Part shown: in pieces, positions 1-6,502 of the stretch
Numbering within the stretch: the stretch's first letter is position 1
Layout: the number at the start of each line of letters is the position of its first letter
NCBI RefSeq assembly: GCF_937889215.1
Contig: NZ_CALBEX010000291.1
Coordinates: 1 to 10,254 of the forward strand
Length of the DNA stretch: 10,254 nt
Reading direction: 5' to 3'
Source: an uncultured Limnohabitans sp.
Lineage (GTDB): Bacteria > Pseudomonadota > Gammaproteobacteria > Burkholderiales > Burkholderiaceae_C
Translations under genes and position numbers: made by a program
Notes under the pieces: model-generated
Database searches by the model: none
The model's input: the letters and a program-made list of their open reading frames with translations, nothing else
Told to the model about the DNA's origin: nothing

Positions 1-36
1 CATGTGGACCACATCCGCGAACAAGCCCTGTCTTGA
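1..36 (+). CDS. 3' end of an unidentified gene (partial)
   Basis: Frame 1 from the first base is open for 11 codons, reading HVDHIREQALS, and ends at a TGA at 34-36. This is probably the C-terminus of a plus-strand gene starting outside the window. Its stop lies 28 bases before the ATG of the S4-domain gene, so the two could be co-transcribed. The tail is too short to assign a family, and a chance open frame of this length cannot be excluded. Confidence 0.4.
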   Translation, partial: HVDHIREQALS

Positions 37-64
37 TTCGCTTTGAGTATTTTTGAAAGCATCG

Positions 65-760
65 ATGATTTCCTCTGAAGAAGGCATTCGCCTGGCCAAA
101 CGCGTGGCCGCCGAGCAAACCTGCTCCCGCCGCGAAGCCGAAGCCCTGATCGTGGCCGGTGGCGTGCAGGTGGCGGGCAAAGTCGTGACCGACCCGGCAC
201 GGCGTGTGCGGCCTGAGCAAACCGTTCAAGTCAACCGCCTGGTCTCCATGGCTGCGCTGGCCCCCATGACGCTGGTGCTGTTCAAACCCGCGCACCGGGT
301 GGCCAACCTGGCCTGGCTGCAAGACACCGTGGGCCTGAAAGCGGCTCAACCCGGACTGTGGGGGCCTGAGCGCCTGGCCAAAATGCTCATGCCCTTGCCG
401 CTGGCCAAACCCACCAGCGGTTTGTGCATTTTTTCAGACGATGTGGGCGTGCTGCGCCATCTGGAAGACCGCCGCAGCCCCATGGAACAAGAATGGATGG
501 CCACCATAGGCGGCGAAGTGCCCGAAAGCCTGGTCAAGGCCTTGAACGGCCCCGGTATCCGGGCCAGCATCAACCGCCAGACCGACAGCATGACCGTGCT
601 GCGCATCGCCGGCAAAGACATCGATGGGCTGGAACTGGGCCGCTGGCTGGACGAACAATGCCCCCTGCAGGACCTGCGCCGCCAACGCGTGGGCCGTCTC
701 AGTTTGGCGCCTTTAGAGGCGGGCCAATGGCGGTCGCTGGAAGGCTACGAGCGTTTCTAA
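65..760 (+). CDS. S4-domain RNA-binding protein, degenerate RluF/RsuA-family pseudouridine synthase
   Basis: This 231-aa protein resembles the RsuA/RluB/RluE/RluF pseudouridine synthases, which isomerise single uridines in rRNA. Residues about 8-57 form an S4 RNA-binding domain containing CSRREAEALI and a GGVQVAGK turn, followed by a catalytic-like domain from about 68 on (LVLFKPAH matches the family's ALNKPxG strand). The catalytic motif GRLDxxSxGL is replaced by LPLAKPTSGL (111-120), so the essential Asp is Ala114. The Tyr of the KEYLV motif is Trp144 (QEWMA). The QGxxRQIRRM motif is not recognisable around 181-195. The C-terminal strand (RVGRLSLAPLEAGQWRSL) is still family-like. I infer an inactive synthase that may still bind RNA. 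A TTG at 53 would add four residues; I prefer the ATG at 65 because GAAAG (55-59) precedes it at a workable distance. The frame is intact, which argues for selection. Confidence 0.78.
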   Translation: MISSEEGIRLAKRVAAEQTCSRREAEALIVAGGVQVAGKVVTDPARRVRPEQTVQVNRLVSMAALAPMTLVLFKPAHRVANLAWLQDTVGLKAAQPGLWGPERLAKMLMPLPLAKPTSGLCIFSDDVGVLRHLEDRRSPMEQEWMATIGGEVPESLVKALNGPGIRASINRQTDSMTVLRIAGKDIDGLELGRWLDEQCPLQDLRRQRVGRLSLAPLEAGQWRSLEGYERF

Positions 761-892
761 TCCACTCAATGTCCAAAAAAAGCTGCATTTACCCTTGAAT
801 AATTCCGGTTTATCCCCAATTAAAAAATCAGTCTGAGAAAATGAACGTTCAGTCACCCCTGCACACAATGCAGTCTTGACCCCACAGGATGG

Positions 893-906
893 CCTGCCCA
901 GGCAGG
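893..906. promoter_or_regulatory. Inverted repeat upstream of the IscR-like gene, candidate operator
   Basis: CCTGCC and GGCAGG are perfect 6-base inverted arms around a CA centre. The repeat lies 27 bases before the ATG of the Rrf2 regulator and just upstream of its ribosome binding site. Rrf2 dimers usually bind dyads near their own promoter, so autoregulation is possible. It does not resemble the E. coli IscR type 1 or type 2 consensus. It could also form a small hairpin in the mRNA leader, or be chance. Confidence 0.3.
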
Positions 907-933
907 ACACCAAAACGCAGAAAGGAGCCCACC

Positions 934-1455
934 ATGCGTTTGAGCACCAAAAGCCGATTTGCCGTCACCGCCATGATCGATGTGGCATTGCGCGAAGACC
1001 GCGGCCCCGTTTCGCTGGCCGCCATCAGCGTGCGCCACCAAATTTCCTTGTCCTATCTGGAGCAGTTGTTCAGCAAACTTCGCCAGCATGGCTTGGTCGA
1101 AAGCACGCGTGGCCCAGGCGGCGGCTATTCGCTGTCGCGCAATGCCGAAAAGATCACCATGGCCGACATTGTGGGTGCTGTAGACGCCCCTTCCGAAGAA
1201 GAAGTGTCGGCAGAAGGCGGCTGGATGAACAGCGAACTGTGGGCCAGCCTGAACGACAAAATGCTGACGCACTTGCAGTCCATCACCTTGCGTCAACTGG
1301 TGGCCGAGCAGCGCACCAAAGGCGTGACCGTCGAGCCAGCACCGCCGCCAGCCGTCAAACGCGGCGTGTTTGCCAAGCCCAAAAGCACCTTGAAGATCAC
1401 GGCGCCCAATTCGGTGTTTGCCTTGGCTGGCAGCTTGATGCCTTCACGCGGCTGA
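934..1455 (+). CDS. IscR-like Rrf2-family transcriptional regulator lacking Fe-S ligands
   Basis: This 173-aa protein is a winged-helix Rrf2 regulator closest in its DNA-binding half to IscR, the [2Fe-2S] regulator of Fe-S cluster biogenesis. It has the IscR-like N-terminus MRLSTKSRFAVTAMIDVAL, the recognition region ISLSYLEQLFSKLR (37-50, including Glu43) and the wing RGPGGGYSLSR (59-69). After the wing, the loop that in IscR carries three Cys and a His is about 7 residues shorter (AVDAPSEEEVSAEGGW, 82-97) and has no Cys. The His of the LTHALW segment is Ser100. No cysteine occurs anywhere in the protein, so it cannot bind the cluster in the IscR manner. The dimerisation helix (ELWASLNDKM) is present, followed by a tail of about 47 residues. 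The ATG at 934 is chosen because AAAGGAG (921-927) precedes it by 6 bases and it gives the family N-terminus; an in-frame ATG at 889 has neither. No isc genes follow: the next element is a terminator, then antisense rnpB and cysK. Confidence 0.88.
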   Translation: MRLSTKSRFAVTAMIDVALREDRGPVSLAAISVRHQISLSYLEQLFSKLRQHGLVESTRGPGGGYSLSRNAEKITMADIVGAVDAPSEEEVSAEGGWMNSELWASLNDKMLTHLQSITLRQLVAEQRTKGVTVEPAPPPAVKRGVFAKPKSTLKITAPNSVFALAGSLMPSRG

Positions 1456-1468
1456 TCTGTTTTAGAGA

Positions 1469-1506
1469 CCCACAAAAAAACCCGCTACGGCGGGTTTTTT
1501 TGTGGG
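1469..1506. terminator. Bidirectional Rho-independent terminator between the iscR-like gene and rnpB
   Basis: A perfect 17-bp stem (1469-1485 against 1490-1506) encloses a TACG loop. The core is CCCGC/GCGGG, flanked by seven A on one side and seven T on the other, so either strand gives a GC hairpin followed by a U-run. On the plus strand it lies 13 bases after the IscR-like stop codon. On the minus strand it lies about 20 bases beyond the 3' end of RNase P RNA. The UACG loop belongs to the stable UNCG class. Confidence 0.93.
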
Positions 1507-1526
1507 CTATGCCCTGAGAAAAAAGT

Positions 1527-1880
1527 GTGAAGCCCGCCGATAAGCCGGATTCTGTGCACAGCGGTTGCCCGCTGCGTGACCGCCATTACTCTGGGCCGGG
1601 GGTCGCCCACCCGGCTCGGTGCTACCTACCCGCCAACTCACCCCGCGGAACCACAGGGAGAAGGCATGCGGCGAACCGCATGCCTTCAGGAAGGCCTACT
1701 TGGTATTGCTGCGCGTAGAGATTGCCCGTTTCACCCGAACTCAATCGGCTCGTCTCTGTTGCTCTGATCCTCACCTCACGGTGGAGAGGTGTTACCTCCT
1801 ACGCTGTCCTGTGCAGTCCGGACGTTCCTCCAGTGCCTCCTTTCGGAGATTGCACCAGCGACGGTCTGGCGTGCTTCACG
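1527..1880 (-). ncRNA. rnpB: RNase P RNA, bacterial type A
   Basis: This is the catalytic RNA of ribonuclease P, which with the RnpA protein removes 5' leaders from pre-tRNA. Read on the minus strand, the conserved 5' core GAGGAACGTCCGGACT (1815-1830) is followed by a P-helix region and AGAGCAACAGAGACGAGCCG. The 3' part has GGCGGGTAGGTAGCACCGAG and ends with ACAGAATCCGGCTTATCGG. The two ends pair as helix P1: GTGAAGC/GCTTCAC plus CGCC/GGCG with one bulged base each side (1868-1879 with 1527-1538), which fixes the ends to within a few bases. A 12-bp stem with a UUCG loop (1660-1687) is a good P12. The length of about 354 nt fits type A. It is transcribed toward the IscR-like gene and away from cysK. 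Open frames over this region in either strand are not genes. Confidence 0.96.
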
Positions 1881-1886
1881 GGTTCG

Positions 1887-1916
1887 ATTATGACCTGCCG
1901 TCATAAGCTCAGACAA
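1887..1916 (-). promoter_or_regulatory. Sigma-70 promoter of rnpB
   Basis: On the minus strand there is TTGTCT (1911-1916), an 18-base spacer, then CATAAT (1887-1892). Transcription would start about 7-8 bases downstream, which coincides with the 5' end of RNase P RNA deduced from helix P1. The plus-strand promoter for cysK must lie in the same short gap. The best candidate there is a -10-like CACAAT at 1938-1943, without a clear -35, so the two promoters would be nearly back to back. Confidence 0.65.
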
Positions 1917-1977
1917 TAAACGGTCTGAAGATTCGCGCACAATCATTTCATTCACCTGATTCAAACGGAGACACACC

Positions 1978-2895
1978 ATGAAAGCCCCAAACATTCTCGC
2001 CACCATCGGCCACACGCCGCATGTGCGCATTAACCGCTTGTTTGGCCCCACCGCCCAGGTGTGGATCAAATCAGAGCGCAGCAACCCCGGCGGCTCGATC
2101 AAGGACCGCATCGCACTGGCCATGGTCGAAGCGGCGGAACAATCGGGGGCATTGCAGCCGGGCGGCACCATCGTCGAGCCCACCTCGGGCAACACCGGCA
2201 TTGGCCTGGCCATGGTGGCCGCCGTCAAAGGCTACAAATTGGTGCTGGTGATGCCTGACAGCATGAGCATTGAGCGCCGCCGCCTGATGCTGGCCTACGG
2301 TGCCAGCTTCGACCTGACACCCCGCGCCGAAGGCATGAAAGGTGCCATCGCCCGCGCCCAAGCCCTGGTGGCCAGCACCCCCGGTGCCTGGATGCCCCAG
2401 CAGTTTGAAAACCCCGCCAACATCGACGTGCATGTGCGCACCACGGCGCAAGAAATTCTGGCTGATTTTCCCGACGGCATCGATGCGCTCATCACAGGTG
2501 TGGGCACAGGCGGTCACCTGACGGGCGCTGCCCGCGTGCTCAAGGCCAAGTTTCCGAATCTCAAGGTGTTTGCGGTGGAGCCCATTGCCTCGCCCGTGAT
2601 CTCGGGTGGAGCACCTGCTCCCCACCCCATTCAAGGCATTGGTGCGGGCTTCATCCCCAAGAACCTGGACACCACCTTGCTCGACGGCGTGATCCAAGTC
2701 GATGCCGAAGACGCGCGAGAATACGCCCGCCGTTCGGCCCGAGAAGAAGGCATGCTGGTCGGTATCTCGTCCGGGGCCACCTTGGCCGCCATCGCCCAAA
2801 AACTGCCCGATCTGCCCGCTGGAGCCACCGTGCTGGGCTTCAACTACGACACGGGCGAGCGCTATTTGTCGGTCGACGGGTTCTTACCCGGCTAA
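1978..2895 (+). CDS. cysK: Cysteine synthase A (O-acetylserine sulfhydrylase)
   Basis: This PLP enzyme makes L-cysteine from O-acetyl-L-serine and sulfide in the cytoplasm, the last step of assimilatory cysteine synthesis. The 305-aa length is usual for the family. The PLP Schiff-base lysine is Lys42 in the [10 protein letters not shown] segment. The substrate loop PTSGNTG is at 68-74, the phosphate-binding glycine loop [10 protein letters not shown] at 174-183, the CysK hallmark [10 protein letters not shown] at 218-227, and the PLP-ring serine region GISSGA at 262-267. The ending [13 protein letters not shown] is typical of CysK. The ATG is preceded by ACGGAG (1965-1970) with 7 bases of spacing. 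The gene diverges from rnpB and stands alone: there is no adjacent cysE, and no clear terminator is seen downstream. Many genomes also have a CysM form; the [10 protein letters not shown] motif and C-terminus favour CysK. A cysteine-free Rrf2 regulator lies about 0.5 kb upstream beyond rnpB. Confidence 0.93.
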   Translation: MKAPNILATIGHTPHVRINRLFGPTAQVWIKSERSNPGGSIKDRIALAMVEAAEQSGALQPGGTIVEPTSGNTGIGLAMVAAVKGYKLVLVMPDSMSIERRRLMLAYGASFDLTPRAEGMKGAIARAQALVASTPGAWMPQQFENPANIDVHVRTTAQEILADFPDGIDALITGVGTGGHLTGAARVLKAKFPNLKVFAVEPIASPVISGGAPAPHPIQGIGAGFIPKNLDTTLLDGVIQVDAEDAREYARRSAREEGMLVGISSGATLAAIAQKLPDLPAGATVLGFNYDTGERYLSVDGFLPG

Positions 2896-3085
2896 GCCAT
2901 CTTTGCACCTCACTGCTGGGTCTTCAGGGGCTGTCACGACCGTTGTTTCGACATGCCCTCACAGGTCGGGCCTTGATGGTCTGACATTTCCTCACTTCGC
3001 GAAGCTGCATTTTCAAAAGGCAAACGTCCACGAAGACCACCGATAATCTCGACTTGCTTGATAACCACAAGCCACAGAGGTTGCC

Positions 3086-4930
3086 ATGATCCGAATTTCC
3101 GAAGTCAAACTTCCCTTGTCGGCCCTGCCGATTGAATCGCGCCGCGCGGCCGATGCGCCGTCCGAGACCGACGAAGACCGTCTGCCCACGCCGCACCCCG
3201 AGACGGCCCTGCGCCAATTGGCGGCCCAAGCGCTGGGTTTAACGCCAGCAGACATCGCCACGCTTCAGGTCTTCAAACGCAGCTTCGATGCCCGCAAGGC
3301 CGAGCTGCTGGCGGTTTACATCGTGGACCTCGCCCTGACCGCTGCGCAGGAAGAACCCGCCTTGCTGCAACAGTTTGCCAGCCACCCCCACATCCAAGCC
3401 ACCCCCAACATGCACTGGCAGGCGCCCTGCCAAGCGCCTGCAGACTTGGTGCAGGGCAGCGAGCGCCCGGTGGTGGTCGGCTTTGGGCCTTGCGGCATGT
3501 TTGCGGCATTGGCCCTGGCGCAAATGGGCTTCAAACCCATCGTGCTCGAGCGTGGCAAGCCGGTGCGTGAACGCACCAAAGACACCTGGGGCCTGTGGCG
3601 CAAGCAAGTGCTCAACCCCGAAAGCAATGTGCAGTTTGGCGAAGGCGGCGCAGGCACCTTCAGCGACGGCAAGCTCTACAGCCAGATCAAGGACCCGCGC
3701 CACCTGGGCCGCAAGGTGATGGATGAATTCGTCAAGGCCGGCGCGCCTGCCGACATCTTGTATGCCGCGCACCCGCACATCGGCACGTTCAAATTGGTCA
3801 AGGTGGTCGAAAACATCCGCGAACAAATCATCGCCTTGGGCGGCGACATCCGCTTTGAGCAACGCGTGACCGATGTGCTGATCGCACCCGCTGCAGGCGG
3901 CCAACAGCTCACCGGGCTGCAGGTGACCGACCTGCGCACAGGACAAAGCCACACCTTGCACACGCGCCACGCCGTGATGGCGCTGGGCCACAGCGCCCGC
4001 GACACCTTTGTCATGCTGCACCGCCGGGGTGTGGCCATGCAGGCCAAAGCGTTTTCGATTGGCGTGCGCATCGAACACCCACAAAGCGTCATCGACCAAG
4101 CCCGTTGGGGCCGCCACGCGGGCCACCCGCTGCTGGGTGCGGCCGATTACAAGCTGGTACACCACGCGCAAAACGGCCGTGCCGTCTACAGTTTTTGCAT
4201 GTGCCCCGGCGGCACTGTGGTGGCCGCCACCAGCGAACCGGGCCGGGTGGTCACCAACGGTATGAGCCAATATTCGCGCAATGAACGCAACGCCAACGCC
4301 GGCATGGTGGTGGCCATCGACCCGCCCGACTACCCCCTGGACACCACCGCATGGCAAGCCGCGTTTGGCGACGAAGACGGTGCACAACTGGCCCAAGAGG
4401 CCCAGCAACTGGCGGCACAGCACCCCCCTGCACCTCACCCGCTGGCGGGCATCGTGCTGCAGCGCCAGCTGGAAAGCCGGGCCTTTGAAGTGGGTGGCTG
4501 CAACTACGAAGCCCCTGGTCAATTGGTGGGCGACTTTCTGGGCGCGCGTCCCTCGACCACCTGGGGCAGCGTGCAGCCGTCTTACAAACCCGGCGTGAAG
4601 CTGGTCGACTTGGCCGATGTGTTGCCGGGCTACGCGGTCGAAGCCATGCGCGAGGCTTTGCCCGTTTTCGGGCGAAAGATCAAAGGCTATGACATGCACG
4701 ATGCGGTGATGACAGGCGTGGAAACACGCACGTCCTCACCCCTGCGCATGCCGCGTGGAGAGGACCACCAAAGCACCAACACCCAAGGCCTGTACCCAGC
4801 GGGCGAAGGGGCCAGTTATGCGGGCGGCATTTTGTCGGCTGGAGTAGACGGCATCAAAGTGGCCGAATCATTGGCCAGCCGGTGGTGCGCACAAACCAAC
4901 ACAGCCAAGGGTTCTGACAACACGCGTTGA
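3086..4930 (+). CDS. FAD-dependent oxidoreductase, COG2509-type (uncharacterised dehydrogenase)
   Basis: This 614-aa flavoprotein is of the widespread COG2509 family, often annotated NAD(FAD)-utilizing dehydrogenase; I know of no established substrate. Residues 1-110 form an N-terminal alpha/beta domain (KRSFDARKAELLAVYIVDL). The FAD-binding Rossmann motif VVVGFGPCGMFAALALAQMG follows at 129-148 with the ribose-binding acidic residue in VLERG (153-157). The family signature VQFGEGGAGTFSDGKL is at 182-197, ALGHSARDTF at 299-308, and a Cys-x-Cys in SFCMCPGG (371 and 373). The C-terminal FAD-closing motif YPAGEGASYAGGILSAG is near 573-589. There is no signal peptide or membrane segment, so it is cytoplasmic. 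AGAGG (3076-3080) sits 5 bases before the ATG. The gene stands alone, 190 bases after cysK, and converges on the response regulator to its right. The CxC pair could be redox-active, but that is inference. Confidence 0.88.
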   Translation: MIRISEVKLPLSALPIESRRAADAPSETDEDRLPTPHPETALRQLAAQALGLTPADIATLQVFKRSFDARKAELLAVYIVDLALTAAQEEPALLQQFASHPHIQATPNMHWQAPCQAPADLVQGSERPVVVGFGPCGMFAALALAQMGFKPIVLERGKPVRERTKDTWGLWRKQVLNPESNVQFGEGGAGTFSDGKLYSQIKDPRHLGRKVMDEFVKAGAPADILYAAHPHIGTFKLVKVVENIREQIIALGGDIRFEQRVTDVLIAPAAGGQQLTGLQVTDLRTGQSHTLHTRHAVMALGHSARDTFVMLHRRGVAMQAKAFSIGVRIEHPQSVIDQARWGRHAGHPLLGAADYKLVHHAQNGRAVYSFCMCPGGTVVAATSEPGRVVTNGMSQYSRNERNANAGMVVAIDPPDYPLDTTAWQAAFGDEDGAQLAQEAQQLAAQHPPAPHPLAGIVLQRQLESRAFEVGGCNYEAPGQLVGDFLGARPSTTWGSVQPSYKPGVKLVDLADVLPGYAVEAMREALPVFGRKIKGYDMHDAVMTGVETRTSSPLRMPRGEDHQSTNTQGLYPAGEGASYAGGILSAGVDGIKVAESLASRWCAQTNTAKGSDNTR

Positions 4931-4981
4931 TGAAGGCCATGGCAGGCCACTACTCAGGTGCCTGCAACGATCCACTGTTCT

Positions 4982-5626
4982 TTAAACCGAGACCATCAGG
5001 TGGCGGATGGCATAGCGGGTCAGGTCTGCCACTTTGTGCAACCCCACCTTGCGCATGATGTTGCGCCGGTGAACCTCGACGGTGCTGGGGGCAATGCGCA
5101 AATTTCGGGCGATTTCCTTGGAAGAGAAACCATCGGCGATCAAACGCAAAACCTGCTCTTCGCGGCCGCCGAGCGCCCCGCGAACGGGGGCATCGCCTGA
5201 ACGGAATTTGCGCACAGAGGCCATCATTTCTGCGGCCGCTGTTTGGCACAAATACTCCCGTCCGCCTGCGACTGCGCGAATGGCTGACAGCAACTCGTCC
5301 ATGCCGCTGGTGCTCGACACGTAGCCTTTGGCACCCGCATCCAAAATCTCGATGATCGAATGGCGGTCAGAATCGCCTGAAAACGCCACCATGTATTGAC
5401 CTGGCTGATGTGCTGCCATCTTTTGCATCAAAGACAAATCTTGATGCCCATTGGCGTGCAAGCCGATCAGCACCACATCGGGGTCCAGCGCTTCGCACAG
5501 CGCCTGTGTCGCCTCATCGGTCTCGGCGGTCCCCACCAACTGGGTGTCGTGGTGGGTTTGGAAAACAGCCGCAATCCCATCTGCAAGCACCCTGTTTTTG
5601 GATGACAACAAAACGCGAATAGACAT
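4982..5626 (-). CDS. NarL/LuxR-type response regulator with a degenerate (pseudo-)receiver
   Basis: This 214-aa protein has a CheY-like receiver (about 1-120) and a C-terminal LuxR-type helix-turn-helix (about 152-207: LGGREEQVLRLIADGFSSKEIARNL, then STVEVHRRNIMRKVGL), so it should bind DNA. The receiver is atypical. The acidic pair that binds Mg2+ after strand 1 (normally VDDH) reads SSKN (8-11). The phosphoacceptor Asp is Gly55 (VVLIGLH). The switch Thr/Ser position is Ser83 (AFSG) and the conserved Lys remains as Lys100 (GAKGYV). I infer that Asp phosphorylation does not control it, and that it may act constitutively, by a ligand or by dimerising with another protein. The ATG at 5626 is preceded by AAAGGAG (5634-5640) and begins the first beta strand; the open frame extends 27 codons upstream without such a signal. 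It lies downstream of a second regulator on the same strand, with a probable terminator between them. Confidence 0.9.
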   Translation of the reverse strand: MSIRVLLSSKNRVLADGIAAVFQTHHDTQLVGTAETDEATQALCEALDPDVVLIGLHANGHQDLSLMQKMAAHQPGQYMVAFSGDSDRHSIIEILDAGAKGYVSSTSGMDELLSAIRAVAGGREYLCQTAAAEMMASVRKFRSGDAPVRGALGGREEQVLRLIADGFSSKEIARNLRIAPSTVEVHRRNIMRKVGLHKVADLTRYAIRHLMVSV

Positions 5627-5719
5627 GGCGAGGCTCCTTTGCTCAATCAAGGGCCCTGCAGCGGTGTTGCTGAGCAAGTGCCAATGCGCCATTTCGCGCT
5701 GCCACACCAGCCACGGGGT

Positions 5720-5730
5720 CTGGTGACCAG
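5720..5730. promoter_or_regulatory. Small inverted repeat upstream of the pseudo-receiver regulator
   Basis: CTGGT and ACCAG form perfect 5-base arms around a central G. The site lies about 94 bases upstream of the pseudo-receiver gene start and between that gene and the terminator of its neighbour, where its promoter would have to be. It could be a regulator site, but it is short and chance is quite possible. Confidence 0.2.
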
Positions 5731-5736
5731 TCTCCT

Positions 5737-5772
5737 AAAAAAACCGTGCGCTGACTGTTCGGTACAGCACAC
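5737..5772 (-). terminator. Probable Rho-independent terminator after the canonical response regulator
   Basis: On the minus strand GTGTGCTG (5765-5772) pairs with CAGCGCAC (5746-5753), giving an 8-bp stem with one G-U pair and an 11-base loop. Two G and seven T (5737-5743) follow. It lies 21 bases past the stop of the upstream regulator and about 110 bases before the start of the next, so the two regulators are probably separate transcripts or only partly read through. Confidence 0.6.
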
Positions 5773-5793
5773 AGGGGGCGGCGCCCGGGCGGC

Positions 5794-6429
5794 TCACATC
5801 AAGCCGTTGTCTTGCATGCAGCGCTGCAAAGACATGCGCCCAGGGCAATTGAGCTTTTGGTAAATGTGGTGCAAGTGCAGTTTGGCGGTGCCTTCACTGA
5901 TGAATAGCTTGCTGGCGATTTTTTTATTGGGCAAGCCTTCGGTGACCATGTGGGCCACCGACATTTCTCGGGGTGTCAACAAACTCGAAGCGCGGCTGTT
6001 TTTCCTCTGTTGCTCCAACAACAAAGACAGGGTTTTCAGGGTCAAGTCCCGGTCCAACCAAGGATCACCCCCATGCACCGACTGGATGCAGCGCGCCAGC
6101 ACCTGCTGGGGTTTGTCCTTGGACACCAAACCCGGCACACCCAGATCCATGGCCCGCATGACCTCACCAATGGAAGCCCCAGTGAACACCACGGCGCGCG
6201 TGGGCAAGCGGTGCAACTGCATCTCCTCGATCAAAGACAAACCGTTGCGGTGGGTCAGCGACAAGTCCATCACCAAAATATCGGGTTGGTATTTTTTCAC
6301 GGCCTCCAGCGCATCGTTGCCATTGCTCACACACGCCCTGACAGAAAAGTCAGGCGACCCGTGAAAGTCGTGCGACAAGCCGTCCAACATCACGGGATGG
6401 GGGTCCGCCAGAACCAGGTCAATGCTCAT
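5794..6429 (-). CDS. NarL/LuxR-type response regulator with an intact receiver
   Basis: This 211-aa two-component response regulator has a receiver at about 1-120 and a LuxR-type helix-turn-helix at about 150-197 ([22 protein letters not shown], then [14 protein letters not shown]). The receiver keeps its key residues: Asp9 (LADPH, with Pro in place of the second acid), the phosphoacceptor Asp55 (ILVMDLSL), Thr84 (VVFTGA) and Lys104 (VSKDKP). It can therefore probably be phosphorylated by a NarX-like kinase encoded elsewhere, since none is in the window. The start is the ATG at 6429, giving the normal receiver N-terminus [11 protein letters not shown]; an in-frame ATG at 6453 would add eight residues. 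Neither start has a strong ribosome binding site, only an A-rich GAAAGAAAAAAATAC leader before 6429. It lies upstream of the pseudo-receiver regulator on the same strand and diverges from the VF530-like gene. The target genes are unknown. Confidence 0.9.
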   Translation of the reverse strand: MSIDLVLADPHPVMLDGLSHDFHGSPDFSVRACVSNGNDALEAVKKYQPDILVMDLSLTHRNGLSLIEEMQLHRLPTRAVVFTGASIGEVMRAMDLGVPGLVSKDKPQQVLARCIQSVHGGDPWLDRDLTLKTLSLLLEQQRKNSRASSLLTPREMSVAHMVTEGLPNKKIASKLFISEGTAKLHLHHIYQKLNCPGRMSLQRCMQDNGLM

Positions 6430-6502
6430 GTATTTTTTTCTTTCTGCTGCCATGCGCCTGCACGGTCAAGCCACAGCCTAGGGCTTGCACCGCCCTGCCA
6501 CT

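Noticed and set aside
795..823. TTGAAT-17-AATTAA as a promoter for the IscR-like gene
   Set aside because: The spacing is right and the region is AT-rich, but the -10 match is poor and other placements are as good, so I do not annotate it.
889..933. Upstream in-frame ATG adding 15 residues to the IscR-like regulator
   Set aside because: The extra residues do not match the family, and the strong AAAGGAG site fits the ATG at 934.
1527..1919. Several overlapping short plus-strand and minus-strand open frames
   Set aside because: They lie across RNase P RNA and encode no recognisable protein.
2071..2799. A 242-codon minus-strand open frame within cysK
   Set aside because: It is opposite a complete CysK and shows only shadow composition.
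2995..3004. CTTCGCGAAG palindrome in the cysK-oxidoreductase gap
   Set aside because: It is a short palindrome with no T-run and no loop, so it is neither a terminator nor a supported operator.
3239..4699. A 486-codon open frame on the minus strand opposite the FAD oxidoreductase
   Set aside because: It is a shadow caused by GC-rich codon bias. Its translation is rich in His, Ala, Gly and Arg with no recognisable family, while the opposite strand encodes a clear conserved flavoprotein.
5660..5700. TGGCAC followed by TTGCT on the minus strand as a sigma-54 promoter
   Set aside because: The GC element lies directly beside the GG element without the required spacer, so it is not a sigma-54 site.
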